Source: JBBROS01 sp963792675 (GTDB lineage Bacteria > Pseudomonadota > Alphaproteobacteria > Acetobacterales > Acetobacteraceae). From it: 64,000 nt of DNA. The notes below the pieces were generated by a model. The model was not told the origin of the DNA. It made no database searches and saw nothing but the letters and a program-made list of their open reading frames with translations. Location of the stretch: assembly GCA_963792675.1 (NCBI GenBank), contig CAWBWT010000002.1:1922001-1986000 (forward strand). Reading direction: 5' to 3'. The translations under genes were made by a program, and so were the position numbers. Shown here piece by piece: positions 10,610 through 19,612 of the stretch (positions within the stretch are counted from its first letter, which is position 1; every line of letters begins with the position of its first letter).

Positions 10610-11263
10610 GTGAACGATGCCATGCCCGAACGCCAGACCGCCACAATGATCGATCGCTCGCCCCGCGCCATGCCGCTTTCTCCATCTTCAACGTCGGATC
10701 GGCCTCGCCGTTCACCTCGAGAGTGTGGTGACCTTCCGTTTGTCATCAAGCGCGACGGCACCTGGCTCTACCGCGGCAGCCCGATCGGCCGCCGCGAACT
10801 CGTGTGCTTGTTCAGCAGCGTGCTCAAGCGCGAAGCCGACGGTTCGTATTGGCTGGAAACGCCAGCCGAACGCGGCCGAATCGAGGTCGAGGACACGCCC
10901 TGGATGGCGGTCGAGATGGATTGGCGCGGCGAAGGCTGCAGCCAGGTGCTGTCGTTCCGCACCAACGTGGACCAGGTGGTGACGGCCGGGCCGGAGCACC
11001 CGATCCGGGTTTGCACCGACCGCCTGACCCAGGAGCCGGTGCCGTATATCCATATCCGCGGCGGCAACGGCGGCCCGCCGCTCGAGGCGCGGATCAGCCG
11101 TGCCGTTTATTACGAGCTGGTCGCCCTCGCGGTGCCGTGCAGGATGTGCGGGCGCGACGTGCTGGGGGTGTGGAGCGAGAACCGCTTCTTCTCGCTCGGC
11201 GAGGTGCCGCGCTGCGCCGACGTGGAGCTCGAGGCCGCCGAGGCCGACTGCACGGAGGCGTAA
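10610..11263 (+). CDS. DUF1285 domain protein
   Basis: A 217-residue protein. I chose the GTG at 10610 because GGAGA lies seven bases upstream (10598-10602). The core is typical of DUF1285: PFVIKRDGTWLYRGSPIGRR, WLETPAERGRIEVEDTPWMAVEM and GPEHPIRV. The C terminus has two CxxC-like or lone Cys positions (CRMCGRD), perhaps a partial metal site. Function is unknown. It leads a tight plus-strand block with Nudix, DUF6111 and cca, which is conserved in alphaproteobacteria. Confidence 0.85.
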   Translation: MNDAMPERQTATMIDRSPRAMPLSPSSTSDRPRRSPRECGDLPFVIKRDGTWLYRGSPIGRRELVCLFSSVLKREADGSYWLETPAERGRIEVEDTPWMAVEMDWRGEGCSQVLSFRTNVDQVVTAGPEHPIRVCTDRLTQEPVPYIHIRGGNGGPPLEARISRAVYYELVALAVPCRMCGRDVLGVWSENRFFSLGEVPRCADVELEAAEADCTEA

Positions 11264-11267
11264 GCGG

Positions 11268-11873
11268 TTGGACTTGCTGGCGCTGCGGCGCCGCCTCGCG
11301 GACGATACGGCGCCGCCCGAGGCGATCGCCGCCTTGGCAACCTCGGATGACGCGCTCGACCTGACGGACGGCAACCTGCGTCCCGCCGCCGTGCTCGTGC
11401 CGATCGTGCATGGGGCGGAGCCGGGCGTGCTGCTGACGCTGCGGACCTCGCACCTGAAGGCGCATGCGGGCCAGGTCGCGTTTCCCGGCGGCCGGATCGA
11501 GCCCGACGACGCCTCCCCGGAAGCCGCGGCACTGCGCGAAGCCGAGGAGGAGATCGGCTTGGCGCCGGGCCATGTGGAACTGGCCGGGCGGCTGCCCGAC
11601 TACGTGACCGGCACCGGCTTCCTGATCACGCCGGTGCTTGCGTTGCTGCCGGATGGGTTGCGGCTGACGCCGAGCCCGGACGAGGTGGCGGAGATCTTCA
11701 CCCTGCCGCTCGCGACCCTGCTCGACCCGGCCGCGCCGGAGCGCCGCACGCGTCAGTTCCGCGGCCGCGAGCGGCAGTTCTGGGTGTGGCCGCATGAACG
11801 CCATTACATCTGGGGCGCCACGGCGGCGATCCTGGTGCACCTGGCCGCCCGGTTGCGGGCCCAAGGCGCGTAG
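11268..11873 (+). CDS. CoA pyrophosphatase, Nudix family
   Basis: A 201-residue Nudix hydrolase. The TTG at 11268 is chosen because GGAGG (11254-11258) sits nine bases upstream and the previous gene stops only four bases earlier. The Nudix box is GGRIEPDDASPEAAALREAEEEIG, with the CoA-type preceding motif LRTSHLKAHAGQVAFPGG, as in NudL/PCD1-like enzymes that cleave CoA and its derivatives. Such proteins clean up oxidised CoA or regulate its level. Confidence 0.9.
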   Translation: MDLLALRRRLADDTAPPEAIAALATSDDALDLTDGNLRPAAVLVPIVHGAEPGVLLTLRTSHLKAHAGQVAFPGGRIEPDDASPEAAALREAEEEIGLAPGHVELAGRLPDYVTGTGFLITPVLALLPDGLRLTPSPDEVAEIFTLPLATLLDPAAPERRTRQFRGRERQFWVWPHERHYIWGATAAILVHLAARLRAQGA

Positions 11874-11880
11874 GCCGGGC

Positions 11881-12135
11881 ATGGTCCGGTTTGCCGAATT
11901 GGCCGCGTTCCTGGTGCCGGTCGCCGCGTTCGTGCTGTGGCGCGTCGCCCTGGCGCGTGGCTTGTCCGGACCGGAGCCGCGGCAGCTCGCGATGCTGGCG
12001 GTCGCGCTGCTGCTGTTCGGCGCCGGGCTGATCTACCTGGCGGAACGCGATCGCCTGCCGCCCGGGCGTTACGTGCCGGCGCAGGTGGTGAACGGCCAGA
12101 TCGTCCCGGGACACACGGCGGGGCGCGGCGAGTGA
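11881..12135 (+). CDS. small membrane protein, DUF6111-like
   Basis: An 84-residue protein with two hydrophobic helices (ELAAFLVPVAAFVLWRVAL and LAMLAVALLLFGAGLIYLA) and a polar tail that includes PPGRYVPAQVVNGQIVPGH. Position between a Nudix hydrolase and the cca gene, plus the tail motif, matches the DUF6111 family seen in other alphaproteobacteria. The start ATG is seven bases after the Nudix stop and the stop codon overlaps the GTG of cca. Function is unknown. Confidence 0.8.
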   Translation: MVRFAELAAFLVPVAAFVLWRVALARGLSGPEPRQLAMLAVALLLFGAGLIYLAERDRLPPGRYVPAQVVNGQIVPGHTAGRGE

Positions 12136-13328
12136 GCGCCGCGGCGCACGTGCTGGTCCCGCTTCCCGACTTCCTGGCCGATCCCGCGCTGCAAGCCGTA
12201 CTGACCGCGCTGCCCACCGCACGCCTGGTCGGCGGCGCGGTGCGCGACGCGCTGCTCCGGCGGGAGGTCGCCGACGTGGACCTGGCCATACCGGAGCCGC
12301 CGGACGAGGTGATCCGCCAACTGGACGCGGCCGGGTTGAAGCACGCGCCGACCGGGCTGAAGCACGGAACGGTGACCGCGATCAGCGGAGGCCGCGGCTT
12401 CGAAGTGACGACGCTGCGGACCGATGAACGCACCGACGGCCGGCATGCCGAGGTGGCCTGGACGCCGGATTGGCGCGAGGACGCGGCGCGGCGGGATTTC
12501 ACCATCAATGCGATGTCGATGCGGCCGGATGGGGCGGTATTCGACTATTTCGGCGGCCTCGGCGACCTTGCGGCCGGCCGGCTGCGCTTCGTCGGGGCGC
12601 CGGCGCAGCGTATCGCCGAGGACTATCTCCGGGTGCTGCGCTTCTTCCGCTTCCTCGCGCGCTATGCCCGGCTGCCGCCCGACCCGGCGACGCTCCAAGC
12701 GCTGCAGGACGCGGTTCCGCACCTGCGCCGCTTGTCGAGCGAGCGGGTGTGGAGCGAACTCAAGCGCATCCTCGCCGCGCCGGACCCGGTCGGCGCGATC
12801 CGGCTGATGGCCGAACTTGGCGTGCTCGAGGCCGTCCTGCCCGGCGGCAGCAACCCCGATGCGCTGGCGCGCCTGGTTCGGGCGGGGGCGCCGAACGACC
12901 CGCTGCTGCGGCTGATGGCGCTCGATCCGGCGGCGCCGAAGCGGGCCGATGCCCTGAAATTGTCCAAGGCCGAGGCGGCGACGCTCGCCGGCCTGGCCGG
13001 GCCGCCGCCGGACCCCGCCTGGGACGACGACGCGCTGCGCCGGGCGTTGGTCGCGACGCCGGCGGTGTCGCTGATCGGCCGGAGCTGGCTGGCGGCTGGC
13101 GCGGACGGCGACGCAGCGTTGCTGCGCGCTCGCCTCGCTGCCATGCCGGCCCCGGTGTTCCCGCTCGCCGGACGCGACGCGGTCCGGCTTGGCGTCCCGG
13201 CCGGTCCCGCGGTCGGGGCACTGCTGGCGGAGGTGCGCGCCTGGTGGATGGCGGGCGGCTGCGTCGCGGACGCGGCTTCGTGCCGCGCCGAGCTCAACCG
13301 GCGTGCGGGGCGCTCGGCTGGTCGCTGA
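12132..13328 (+). CDS. cca: CCA tRNA nucleotidyltransferase
   Basis: A 398-residue class II nucleotidyltransferase that adds or repairs the 3' CCA of tRNA. The GTG at 12132 overlaps the previous stop (GTGA). The catalytic start is LVGGAVRDALLRREVADVDLA, with the DxD metal-binding pair; RRDFTINAMSM, the neck motif RIAEDYLRVLRFFRFLARYA and ERVWSELKRIL are all present. The C-terminal third is the family's divergent tRNA-binding region. Confidence 0.94.
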   Translation: MSAAAHVLVPLPDFLADPALQAVLTALPTARLVGGAVRDALLRREVADVDLAIPEPPDEVIRQLDAAGLKHAPTGLKHGTVTAISGGRGFEVTTLRTDERTDGRHAEVAWTPDWREDAARRDFTINAMSMRPDGAVFDYFGGLGDLAAGRLRFVGAPAQRIAEDYLRVLRFFRFLARYARLPPDPATLQALQDAVPHLRRLSSERVWSELKRILAAPDPVGAIRLMAELGVLEAVLPGGSNPDALARLVRAGAPNDPLLRLMALDPAAPKRADALKLSKAEAATLAGLAGPPPDPAWDDDALRRALVATPAVSLIGRSWLAAGADGDAALLRARLAAMPAPVFPLAGRDAVRLGVPAGPAVGALLAEVRAWWMAGGCVADAASCRAELNRRAGRSAGR

Positions 13329-13418
13329 TCCCGCGCGCTGATACACGGCGCCGATGGATATCGCAGCGGCCGCCCCGGGCGGCCTTCCTCGCCGCCGGAC
13401 GAGCGCACCGGGCCGCTG

Positions 13419-15128
13419 ATGCGGCGGCTTTGGCGCGAGCAGATTCGCCATCACCGCGGCCGGCTGCTGGGGGTGATGGTGCTGACCGCGCTGGTGGCCG
13501 GGCTGACGGCGCTCTACCCGGTCGTGATCAACCGGGCGATTTCGATGTTCGTCGCCCGCGACCAACGCATCCTGTATCAGCTGCCGGTGCTGGTGGTGAT
13601 CGTCACCGCGGCCAAGGCGGCGGCCCAGTATGGCCAAAGCGTGCTGGTGCAGCAGCTGGTGCTGCTGGTGATCCGCGAGCTGCAGAACCGAATGTTCGGG
13701 CACTTGGTGCGCGCCGATCTGGCGCAGGTCGAGCGGGAGGCGCCGGCGACGCTCGCGACCCGGTTCACCACCGACGCCACCATCATCCGCGAGGCGCTGA
13801 CCCGCACCGTCAACGGCCTGCGCGATGGCGTCACCATCATCGGCCTGGTCGGGGCGATGTTCTACATGGACTGGGTGCTGAGCCTGATCGTCGCGGTGAT
13901 GTATCCGCTGGCGGCGGTGCCGATCCAGCGCCTCGGCAAGCGCATCCGCCGCGCCTCGGGCGGCATGCAGGAGCAGGTGGGCGAGACCGCGGCGTTGCTG
14001 CACGAGAGCTTCGCCCAGGCGCGGACCGTGCGCGCCTACCGGCTCGAGGCGGCGGAAACGGCGCGGGCCGGGCAGGCGTTCCAGGACATGTACCGCGCGC
14101 TGATGCGGATGACGCGCAACCGGTCGCGGCTCGACCCGCTGCTGGAGGTGCTGGGCGGTACCGCGGTCGCGCTGGTGATCGGCTTTGCCGGCTGGCGCGC
14201 GGCGCTGGGCGATGGCGGCATCGGCAACTTCGCCGGGTTCGTGTCGGCGCTGCTGCTGGCAGCACAGCCGCTGCGGGCGCTGGGCTCGCTGAATGCGGCG
14301 CTGCAGGAGGGGCTGGCCGGCCTGGCCCGCGTGTTCGCCGTGATCGACGAGCCGCCCGGCATCGCCGACCGGCCCGGCGCGCAGAAGCTGCCGCCCGGGC
14401 CGGGGCGGGTGCGGTTCGAGAATGTCGGCTTCGCGTACCCGGATGGCCGGATCGGACTGCATGGCCTGAGCTTCGAGGCGGCGCCGGGCTTGACGGTGGC
14501 GCTGGTGGGGCCGAGCGGCGCCGGCAAGAGCACGGCGCTGGCGCTGATCCCCCGCTTGCAGGACGTGCTGCACGGCGCCATCCGCATCGACGGCGCCGAT
14601 GTGCGCGACGTCACCCTGGCCAGCTTGCGCGACGCCATCGCCTACGTGGCGCAGGACACGCTGCTATTCGACGACACGGTGGCCGCCAACATCCGCATGG
14701 GCCGGCCGGTGGCGTCCGAAGCGGAGGTCGAGGCAGCCGCGCGGGCGGCCGCGGCGGAGTTCATCTGGGATCTGCCGGAGGGTTTCGCGACCCGGGTCGG
14801 CCCCAGCGGCGGCCGCCTGTCCGGCGGGCAGCGGCAGCGGGTCTCGCTGGCCCGCGCGCTGCTGCGCAATCCGCGGATCCTGCTGCTGGACGAGGCGACC
14901 AGCGCGCTCGACGCCGAGAGCGAGGCGGCGGTGCAGCAGGCGCTGGCCACCCTGCGCGCCGGCCGCACCACGATCGTGGTCGCGCACCGGCTTTCGACGG
15001 TGCGCGACGCCGACCTGGTGGTGGCGCTGGCCGACGGCGCCGTGGTGGAGCAGGGCTCGCATGCCGAGCTGCTGGCGTTCGACGGGCTTTACGCGCGGCT
15101 GGTGAAGACGCAGGCGTTGGCGGCGTAG
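13419..15128 (+). CDS. ABC exporter, fused permease-ATPase (MsbA-like)
   Basis: A 569-residue half-transporter: six-helix membrane domain (about 1-305) and ATPase domain. Motifs: Walker A GPSGAGKST, Q-loop AYVAQDTLLFDD, signature LSGGQRQRVSLARALL, Walker B ILLLDEATSALD and switch His AHRLST. These homodimers export lipids or drugs; the substrate is not evident. The ATG at 13419 is the first standard start; the frame is open from just after the cca stop, so an earlier non-standard start giving an ERTGPL-type N terminus is possible. Confidence 0.9.
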   Translation: MRRLWREQIRHHRGRLLGVMVLTALVAGLTALYPVVINRAISMFVARDQRILYQLPVLVVIVTAAKAAAQYGQSVLVQQLVLLVIRELQNRMFGHLVRADLAQVEREAPATLATRFTTDATIIREALTRTVNGLRDGVTIIGLVGAMFYMDWVLSLIVAVMYPLAAVPIQRLGKRIRRASGGMQEQVGETAALLHESFAQARTVRAYRLEAAETARAGQAFQDMYRALMRMTRNRSRLDPLLEVLGGTAVALVIGFAGWRAALGDGGIGNFAGFVSALLLAAQPLRALGSLNAALQEGLAGLARVFAVIDEPPGIADRPGAQKLPPGPGRVRFENVGFAYPDGRIGLHGLSFEAAPGLTVALVGPSGAGKSTALALIPRLQDVLHGAIRIDGADVRDVTLASLRDAIAYVAQDTLLFDDTVAANIRMGRPVASEAEVEAAARAAAAEFIWDLPEGFATRVGPSGGRLSGGQRQRVSLARALLRNPRILLLDEATSALDAESEAAVQQALATLRAGRTTIVVAHRLSTVRDADLVVALADGAVVEQGSHAELLAFDGLYARLVKTQALAA

Positions 15129-15164
15129 CCTGCCTAAGGCGGGGGACACGCCGCCACCGCTCGC

Positions 15165-16294
15165 TCAAACCAAGGCGTGAGCCGCGTGTGCTTGGTAGAC
15201 CACCTTGGTGCCGCCGTTGCCGTCGCCTTGGGTGGCGAAGTTGGTCGCGGTGTAGTTTCCGGCAAATGTCAGCACGTCGACGGCACTGGTCCCGTTATAG
15301 GCGGTGAGGGTGGTGTTGCCGCCGCTCGCCGCCGCGGTGAAGCTGGTGACGCTTTGGCCCACGAGGTCGATGGCGTCCTGGACCGAGAAGCCGTGCAGCA
15401 GACCGGTCTCGCTCACGCCCTTCTCCAAGGTGAGCATCGAGCCAGTCAGGAACCGCACGGCCTGGTTGCTGCTGGCGCCGAGGTCGAGCACGGCGTTCGG
15501 GTCGATCTGGAATGTGCCGGAGCTGGAGGGGGTGCCGACGTTGTTGACGACGGCGGCCGTCACGTGGAACGTGCCGCGCCGGGCTTCGACGATGCCGTCA
15601 TTGGTCAGTCTGCCGGCCAGGGTTGCGCCATTCGACCGACGATCCGGCCGATGGCCGAGACCTCGCTCGTGTAGCTCAAGCTGTTGGTTTGGAACGTGCT
15701 TCCGGCGCCGCTGATCTCGATCGTGCCGGCCATGGTGGTGAAGGTGTTCGTAAGGTGGCCGCCGCCGGTGATGTCGATCGTGGCGGTCGCATCGACGTTG
15801 CCGCCGGAGGCTTGGCCGTGCTCGTCGAAGCCGGACACCGTGGCCGCGGACCCGGCTACGCGAAGCAGGCCGTTGGCGTTGATGTGCAGGAAGCCGTTCT
15901 TGACGGTGCCGTGCACCGTCAGCTCGGCATGGTCGAGGCTCAGGCTGCCGTCATCGGCGTTGTAGAAGAATCCCGTCAGATCGAACGTGCTGCCGGCAGC
16001 GACGGTGACGTTAGCGCCGCCGTTCACCGTCAGGTAAACGCCGTTGCCGCCGTTGGCGATGCTGAAGTTGCGGAAAGTGACGTCATCCCCGGTGACGGTG
16101 ACATGTTGCCCGGTGCCGGTTCCGCTGACGGTGTAGGGTTTGAACGAGCCCGTGTTGAACAGCGCGGTATCGATCGAATATCCGCCGATGGCCGGGAATG
16201 TCGTTCCGTCCTTGGTCGGGCCGCCCGCGGGCGACCAGTTCTTCGCGGCGTTCCAGGAACCGCCTTTGGTATTGATCCAATTGTAAGTGGTCAT
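15165..16294 (-). CDS. surface/secreted beta-strand-repeat protein (frameshifted as written)
   Basis: The start ATG at 16294 follows GGAGGG by seven bases. It opens with MTTYNWINTKGGSWNAAKNW, a W-rich motif common at the start of large surface proteins with parallel beta-helix repeats, and continues as Gly/Thr/Asn-rich repeats (TVNGGANVTVAAGSTFDLTG). No signal peptide is visible, so a type I or other leaderless route is possible. Near 15630 the frame must shift once: GRIVGR continues as SNGATLAGRLTNDGIVEARRG, then NNVGTPSSSGTFQIDPNAVLDLG, and stops at 15165. About 376 aa in total. The protein is probably an adhesin or matrix protein; the role is inferred from composition only. Confidence 0.62.
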
Positions 16295-16398
16295 GGTCGA
16301 ACCCTCCATTTTTGGTCCGACTCCGAATTAAAAATTCCGTTGGGATTTGTCAACGAGGGCTTAACTAAACAATTCGTGTTCGGAATGGTGGCGCGGCG

Positions 16399-17043
16399 TC
16401 AATCGGCAAAGCGCAGCAGCGCCGCTTCGCCGGCCGGGCTCAGCCGATAAACGCCGCGCTCGACACGTTCGAACCAGCCATAAACGTTTCGGTAGACGAT
16501 CGCGGTGGCGCGCGGCGTGGCCCGGGCCAGCGTCTTGGTCGGCTGCGGGCCGTCGCGCAGCAGGGTGGCGCAAGCCAGCGCATCTTGGCGATAGGCGGTG
16601 ACGATCGGCACGCCGCGCGTGCCGCCGGGGGAGGGGTCGCCGCGTCGCCCGGCATGCTCGGCGAGCAGGCGGCGGCGGCGGCGCAGGTTGCGGCGGGGGC
16701 GATACGGCTGGGGCTCGGCCAGGACCTCGACGTCACCGCGGGCGGCATGGACGGCGAGCAGGCCGAGGCCCAGCAGCCGGCAAAGCTTGCGCGCCCGTGC
16801 GTCGCGGTCCCGGCCGCGTCGCGTGGCCTGCACCGCGAGCCACACTTCGTCGGCGCAGGCCATGCGGTCCACGCCTTGCAGCACGAGGTCCAGCGAGAAG
16901 CCGAGCTTCAGTTCGGTCACCATCAGCACCCCGCCGCCCGCATCGAGGCCGACCACGTCGCAGCCGCACACCTCGCCTTTCACGTCAAAGCCGCGATGGG
17001 CAAAGAACCGCTTCACCATGGGGTAGAGAGCCGACTCGGACAT
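16399..17043 (-). CDS. DUF2161 family protein (PD-(D/E)XK nuclease-like)
   Basis: A 214-residue protein beginning MSESALYPMVKRFFAHRGFDVKGEVCGCDVVGL, then VTELKLGFSLDLVLQGVDRM. These match DUF2161, proposed to be a PD-(D/E)XK phosphodiesterase: D in CDVVGLD and ExK in TELK are at the expected spots. The middle is a basic, Arg-rich region (about 117-135) and the end is winged-helix-like (GWFERVERGVYRLSPAGEAAL). Biological role is unknown. Confidence 0.85.
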   Translation of the reverse strand: MSESALYPMVKRFFAHRGFDVKGEVCGCDVVGLDAGGGVLMVTELKLGFSLDLVLQGVDRMACADEVWLAVQATRRGRDRDARARKLCRLLGLGLLAVHAARGDVEVLAEPQPYRPRRNLRRRRRLLAEHAGRRGDPSPGGTRGVPIVTAYRQDALACATLLRDGPQPTKTLARATPRATAIVYRNVYGWFERVERGVYRLSPAGEAALLRFAD

Positions 17044-17088
17044 GGCCGCGACGATAGGCCGAATCGGGCTGGCGTTGGGACGCCCAGC

Positions 17089-17745
17089 TCACCTCTTACG
17101 GCTTGGCATCTCGCACGCCGCGACCAAGGCCCGGGCGATGGCAACGCTGCGCCGGGCCTGGTGCCGCACTGCATCGAGGTCGGACGAAGCCGGGTCGCGG
17201 TTCTCGGCGCCGACGATCGCCGACGCGCCGTAGGGCGACCCGGCTTCCAGCATCGCCGCGTCGGTGTAGCCGGTCGGCACGATGACCATGCCGAGATGGG
17301 CCATCGGCGCATACAGCGACAGCGTCACCACCTCGCTGCCGCCATGAGGCCAGGAGGCGGTGGCGAAGGCGCCGCCGACCTTGCCGGCCAACGCGCCGCG
17401 CTTCCATTGCGGCCCGAGCTGGTCGAGGACGTTCTTCAGCTCCGTGGCCATGGCGCCGAAGTAGCAGGGCGTGCCGAACAGGATCGCATCCGCCCATTCG
17501 GCGTCGTCGTGGGTGGGTTCGGGGTAGAGTGCGTCCTGCCGGGCCGCGCTTTCGGTCCAGCCGTCGACCTTCGCCATCGCCGCGGCGCCGGCCACCTCCC
17601 GCGCCCGCCGCACCCGCACCTCGGCCCCTGCCTCCCGCGCCGCGTCGGCAGCGGCCTCGGCCAAGCGCTGCACCGAGCCGGAGCGGGAATAGTAGGCGAT
17701 CAGTAAGCGAACGGGGTTGGGCAGTAAGCGGGTGGGGTCGGGCAC
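17089..17745 (-). CDS. WrbA-like NAD(P)H:quinone oxidoreductase
   Basis: A 218-residue flavodoxin-fold protein. The GTG at 17745 is preceded by AGGAG at about eight bases. The FMN loop is AYYSRSGSVQRLAEA; GTPCYFGAMATELKNVLDQLG and GGAFATASWPHGGSE are characteristic of the WrbA group. Such enzymes reduce quinones by two electrons and protect against oxidative stress. It is slightly longer than E. coli WrbA because of its N terminus. Confidence 0.85.
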   Translation of the reverse strand: MPDPTRLLPNPVRLLIAYYSRSGSVQRLAEAAADAAREAGAEVRVRRAREVAGAAAMAKVDGWTESAARQDALYPEPTHDDAEWADAILFGTPCYFGAMATELKNVLDQLGPQWKRGALAGKVGGAFATASWPHGGSEVVTLSLYAPMAHLGMVIVPTGYTDAAMLEAGSPYGASAIVGAENRDPASSDLDAVRHQARRSVAIARALVAACEMPSRKR

Positions 17746-17835
17746 ACGGCGGCTCCTGGCCGCCGAAGGTGGCAGCGAGCGCTACAGGTGTGCCCGAACG
17801 TCGTTTCGCACAGGTGCGGCGCCGCCCGGCGGTGG

Positions 17836-19425
17836 TCAGACCCCGGGGTTGAAGACGTACAGGTAGGAACCCGCTCCCTGCGTGCCGGTGGCGAATTGCA
17901 GGTGCTGCGCCTGGTTCAGGCTCAAGCCCGAGAAGGTGATGCTCGCGTCGATTCCGTCGCCGGTGCGGCCGTTGCCGCCGACGATGTTGGCCCGCAGCGT
18001 CGCCCCTTCCGACCCGGCGGCACCGGATGTGGCCGTGTCCCAGCGATACGTGCTGACGCCGGGCGTGAACCCCCACAAGGTGGCGGCGTCGCCGGCGTGG
18101 AAGTTGCGGATGGTGTTCCAAACCGTGCCCGGCGCACGGCTGTCGGTGAAGAACGTGTCGAGGCCGCTGCCGCCGGTGAGGAAGTTGGAGCCGAGCCCGC
18201 CGTCGAGCACGTTCTGCCCGCTGCTGACCTGGATGGCGTCCGTGCCCGCTCCGGCATGGAGGAACACGTTGGGCATTTGCGTGCTGAGGGCGATGTCGTC
18301 GCTGCCGGCGTAGACATAGGCCCATTGCAGGTAGTTGGGCGAGCCGGCGGCCGGGGCGGCCGGGTTGATGGCGGCCGAGGTGCCGGTCGTGCCGTCACGC
18401 GAGCCGATCACGGCGGCCGTGAACAAGCCGGTCGTGGTGTTGTAGGTGCCGTTGGTGAAGGCAAGGGTCTCGACGTCCTCGTAGGTTTGCACTCCGCCCG
18501 GACATGTGACGGTGGTCGACGAGGCCGTGCCGGACACGCGGACCGACGGCGAGTAGGCGAGGCCGGTCACGGCGAGATCGTTACCGGGGCCGCCATTCAC
18601 CTCGATCGGCACGCCGCTGGCGTAGATCGTGTCGTCGCCTTCGCCGCCGACGACCGCGTCTTGCCCGCCGATGCTGTAGATGAGGTCGTTGCCGCCGGTC
18701 CCCACAAGAGCGTCGGCCCCGGTGCTGCCGACCAAGGTGACCGACTCGGTGGCGGCGTTCCACGCCTGACCAACCGGACCGGCGCCGGGCGTGGTGCCGT
18801 ACATCGAGCGGATCGCGGCGATGTCGAGCGGCCCCAACGTGCCGTTGCGGTCGCCGGTGTAGGACATGACCGTCTGGTCGCCATTGTCCAACGGTGCCGC
18901 GAGCGTATCGCCGGGGGTGTCGAAGGGATGCTTCAGCCCGAGGGCATGGCCGATCTCGTGCACGGCGATATGCAGGAAATCGTAGAACAGTCCGGGATTC
19001 GTTTGATAGCTGGTGTCGAGATAGACGTCGCCGCCGACGCTGCTGTAACCCGGCCAGATGTGCGGCATGGTGAACGCGTCGCGGTAGGTGCCGCTGGTCG
19101 GGTAGTTGCCGAGGCCGGCGACGTTTGCGGCGGCGCCCAAACTGGTCAAGCGGTAAGCGCCGAACGTCAGCTCGCCTTGCGTTGCCTTCACCTCATGGAA
19201 GCTGATCCCGCTGACGGCCGCCCACTCGCCGAGCGCCCGCCGAACATCGGCCTTTTCCGCCTCGGTCAGCGGGGAGAAGGTCTGCGCCGCGGCGACGTTG
19301 GTGGTTTGAAGGAAGGGCGTCGCCGAGGTCGAGAACGAGTAGGTGAGCGTGACCGACTGACCTGATGAGCCACCTGACCAGGTACTGTTTGAGAGGAGAG
19401 CGGTGTAGTTTGTAACGACCGACAT
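17836..19425 (-). CDS. serralysin-like (M10) metalloprotease with RTX-type repeats
   Basis: A 529-residue protein. I take the ATG at 19425 (MSVVTNYTALLS); an in-frame ATG nine codons upstream is the alternative. The zinc site is HEIGHALGLKHPF at about residues 156-168, followed by the Met-turn VMSYT near 186: a metzincin of the peptidase M10/serralysin type. Gly/Asp-rich calcium-binding repeats follow (GGNDLIYSIGGQDAVVGGEGDD, and GGLGSNFLTGGSGLD). There is no N-terminal signal peptide, as expected for type I secretion by a C-terminal signal. No secretion genes are adjacent, so export must use a transporter elsewhere. Likely an extracellular protease. Confidence 0.88.
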   Translation of the reverse strand: MSVVTNYTALLSNSTWSGGSSGQSVTLTYSFSTSATPFLQTTNVAAAQTFSPLTEAEKADVRRALGEWAAVSGISFHEVKATQGELTFGAYRLTSLGAAANVAGLGNYPTSGTYRDAFTMPHIWPGYSSVGGDVYLDTSYQTNPGLFYDFLHIAVHEIGHALGLKHPFDTPGDTLAAPLDNGDQTVMSYTGDRNGTLGPLDIAAIRSMYGTTPGAGPVGQAWNAATESVTLVGSTGADALVGTGGNDLIYSIGGQDAVVGGEGDDTIYASGVPIEVNGGPGNDLAVTGLAYSPSVRVSGTASSTTVTCPGGVQTYEDVETLAFTNGTYNTTTGLFTAAVIGSRDGTTGTSAAINPAAPAAGSPNYLQWAYVYAGSDDIALSTQMPNVFLHAGAGTDAIQVSSGQNVLDGGLGSNFLTGGSGLDTFFTDSRAPGTVWNTIRNFHAGDAATLWGFTPGVSTYRWDTATSGAAGSEGATLRANIVGGNGRTGDGIDASITFSGLSLNQAQHLQFATGTQGAGSYLYVFNPGV

Positions 19426-19612
19426 CGAGAGCCGCCCTGTTGCTCGGAACAAGGTAGCAATTAACGCCGCAATTCCGTTCCGTCAACGTTCCAATATTCG
19501 AAGATTGTCGGCGTGCGTCAGCTTTGTCGTCGCGTAGGCAACAGAGACAAGGCGCGGAGGAACCGTTCGGTCACATGCTCCAGGTCGGACGCGGCGGGAC
19601 GGGGAGGGACGC

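Noticed and set aside
12470..15307. A 945-residue plus-strand frame across cca and the ABC exporter
   Set aside because: Pure Arg/Ala/Gly low complexity with no motifs, overlapping two well-supported genes.
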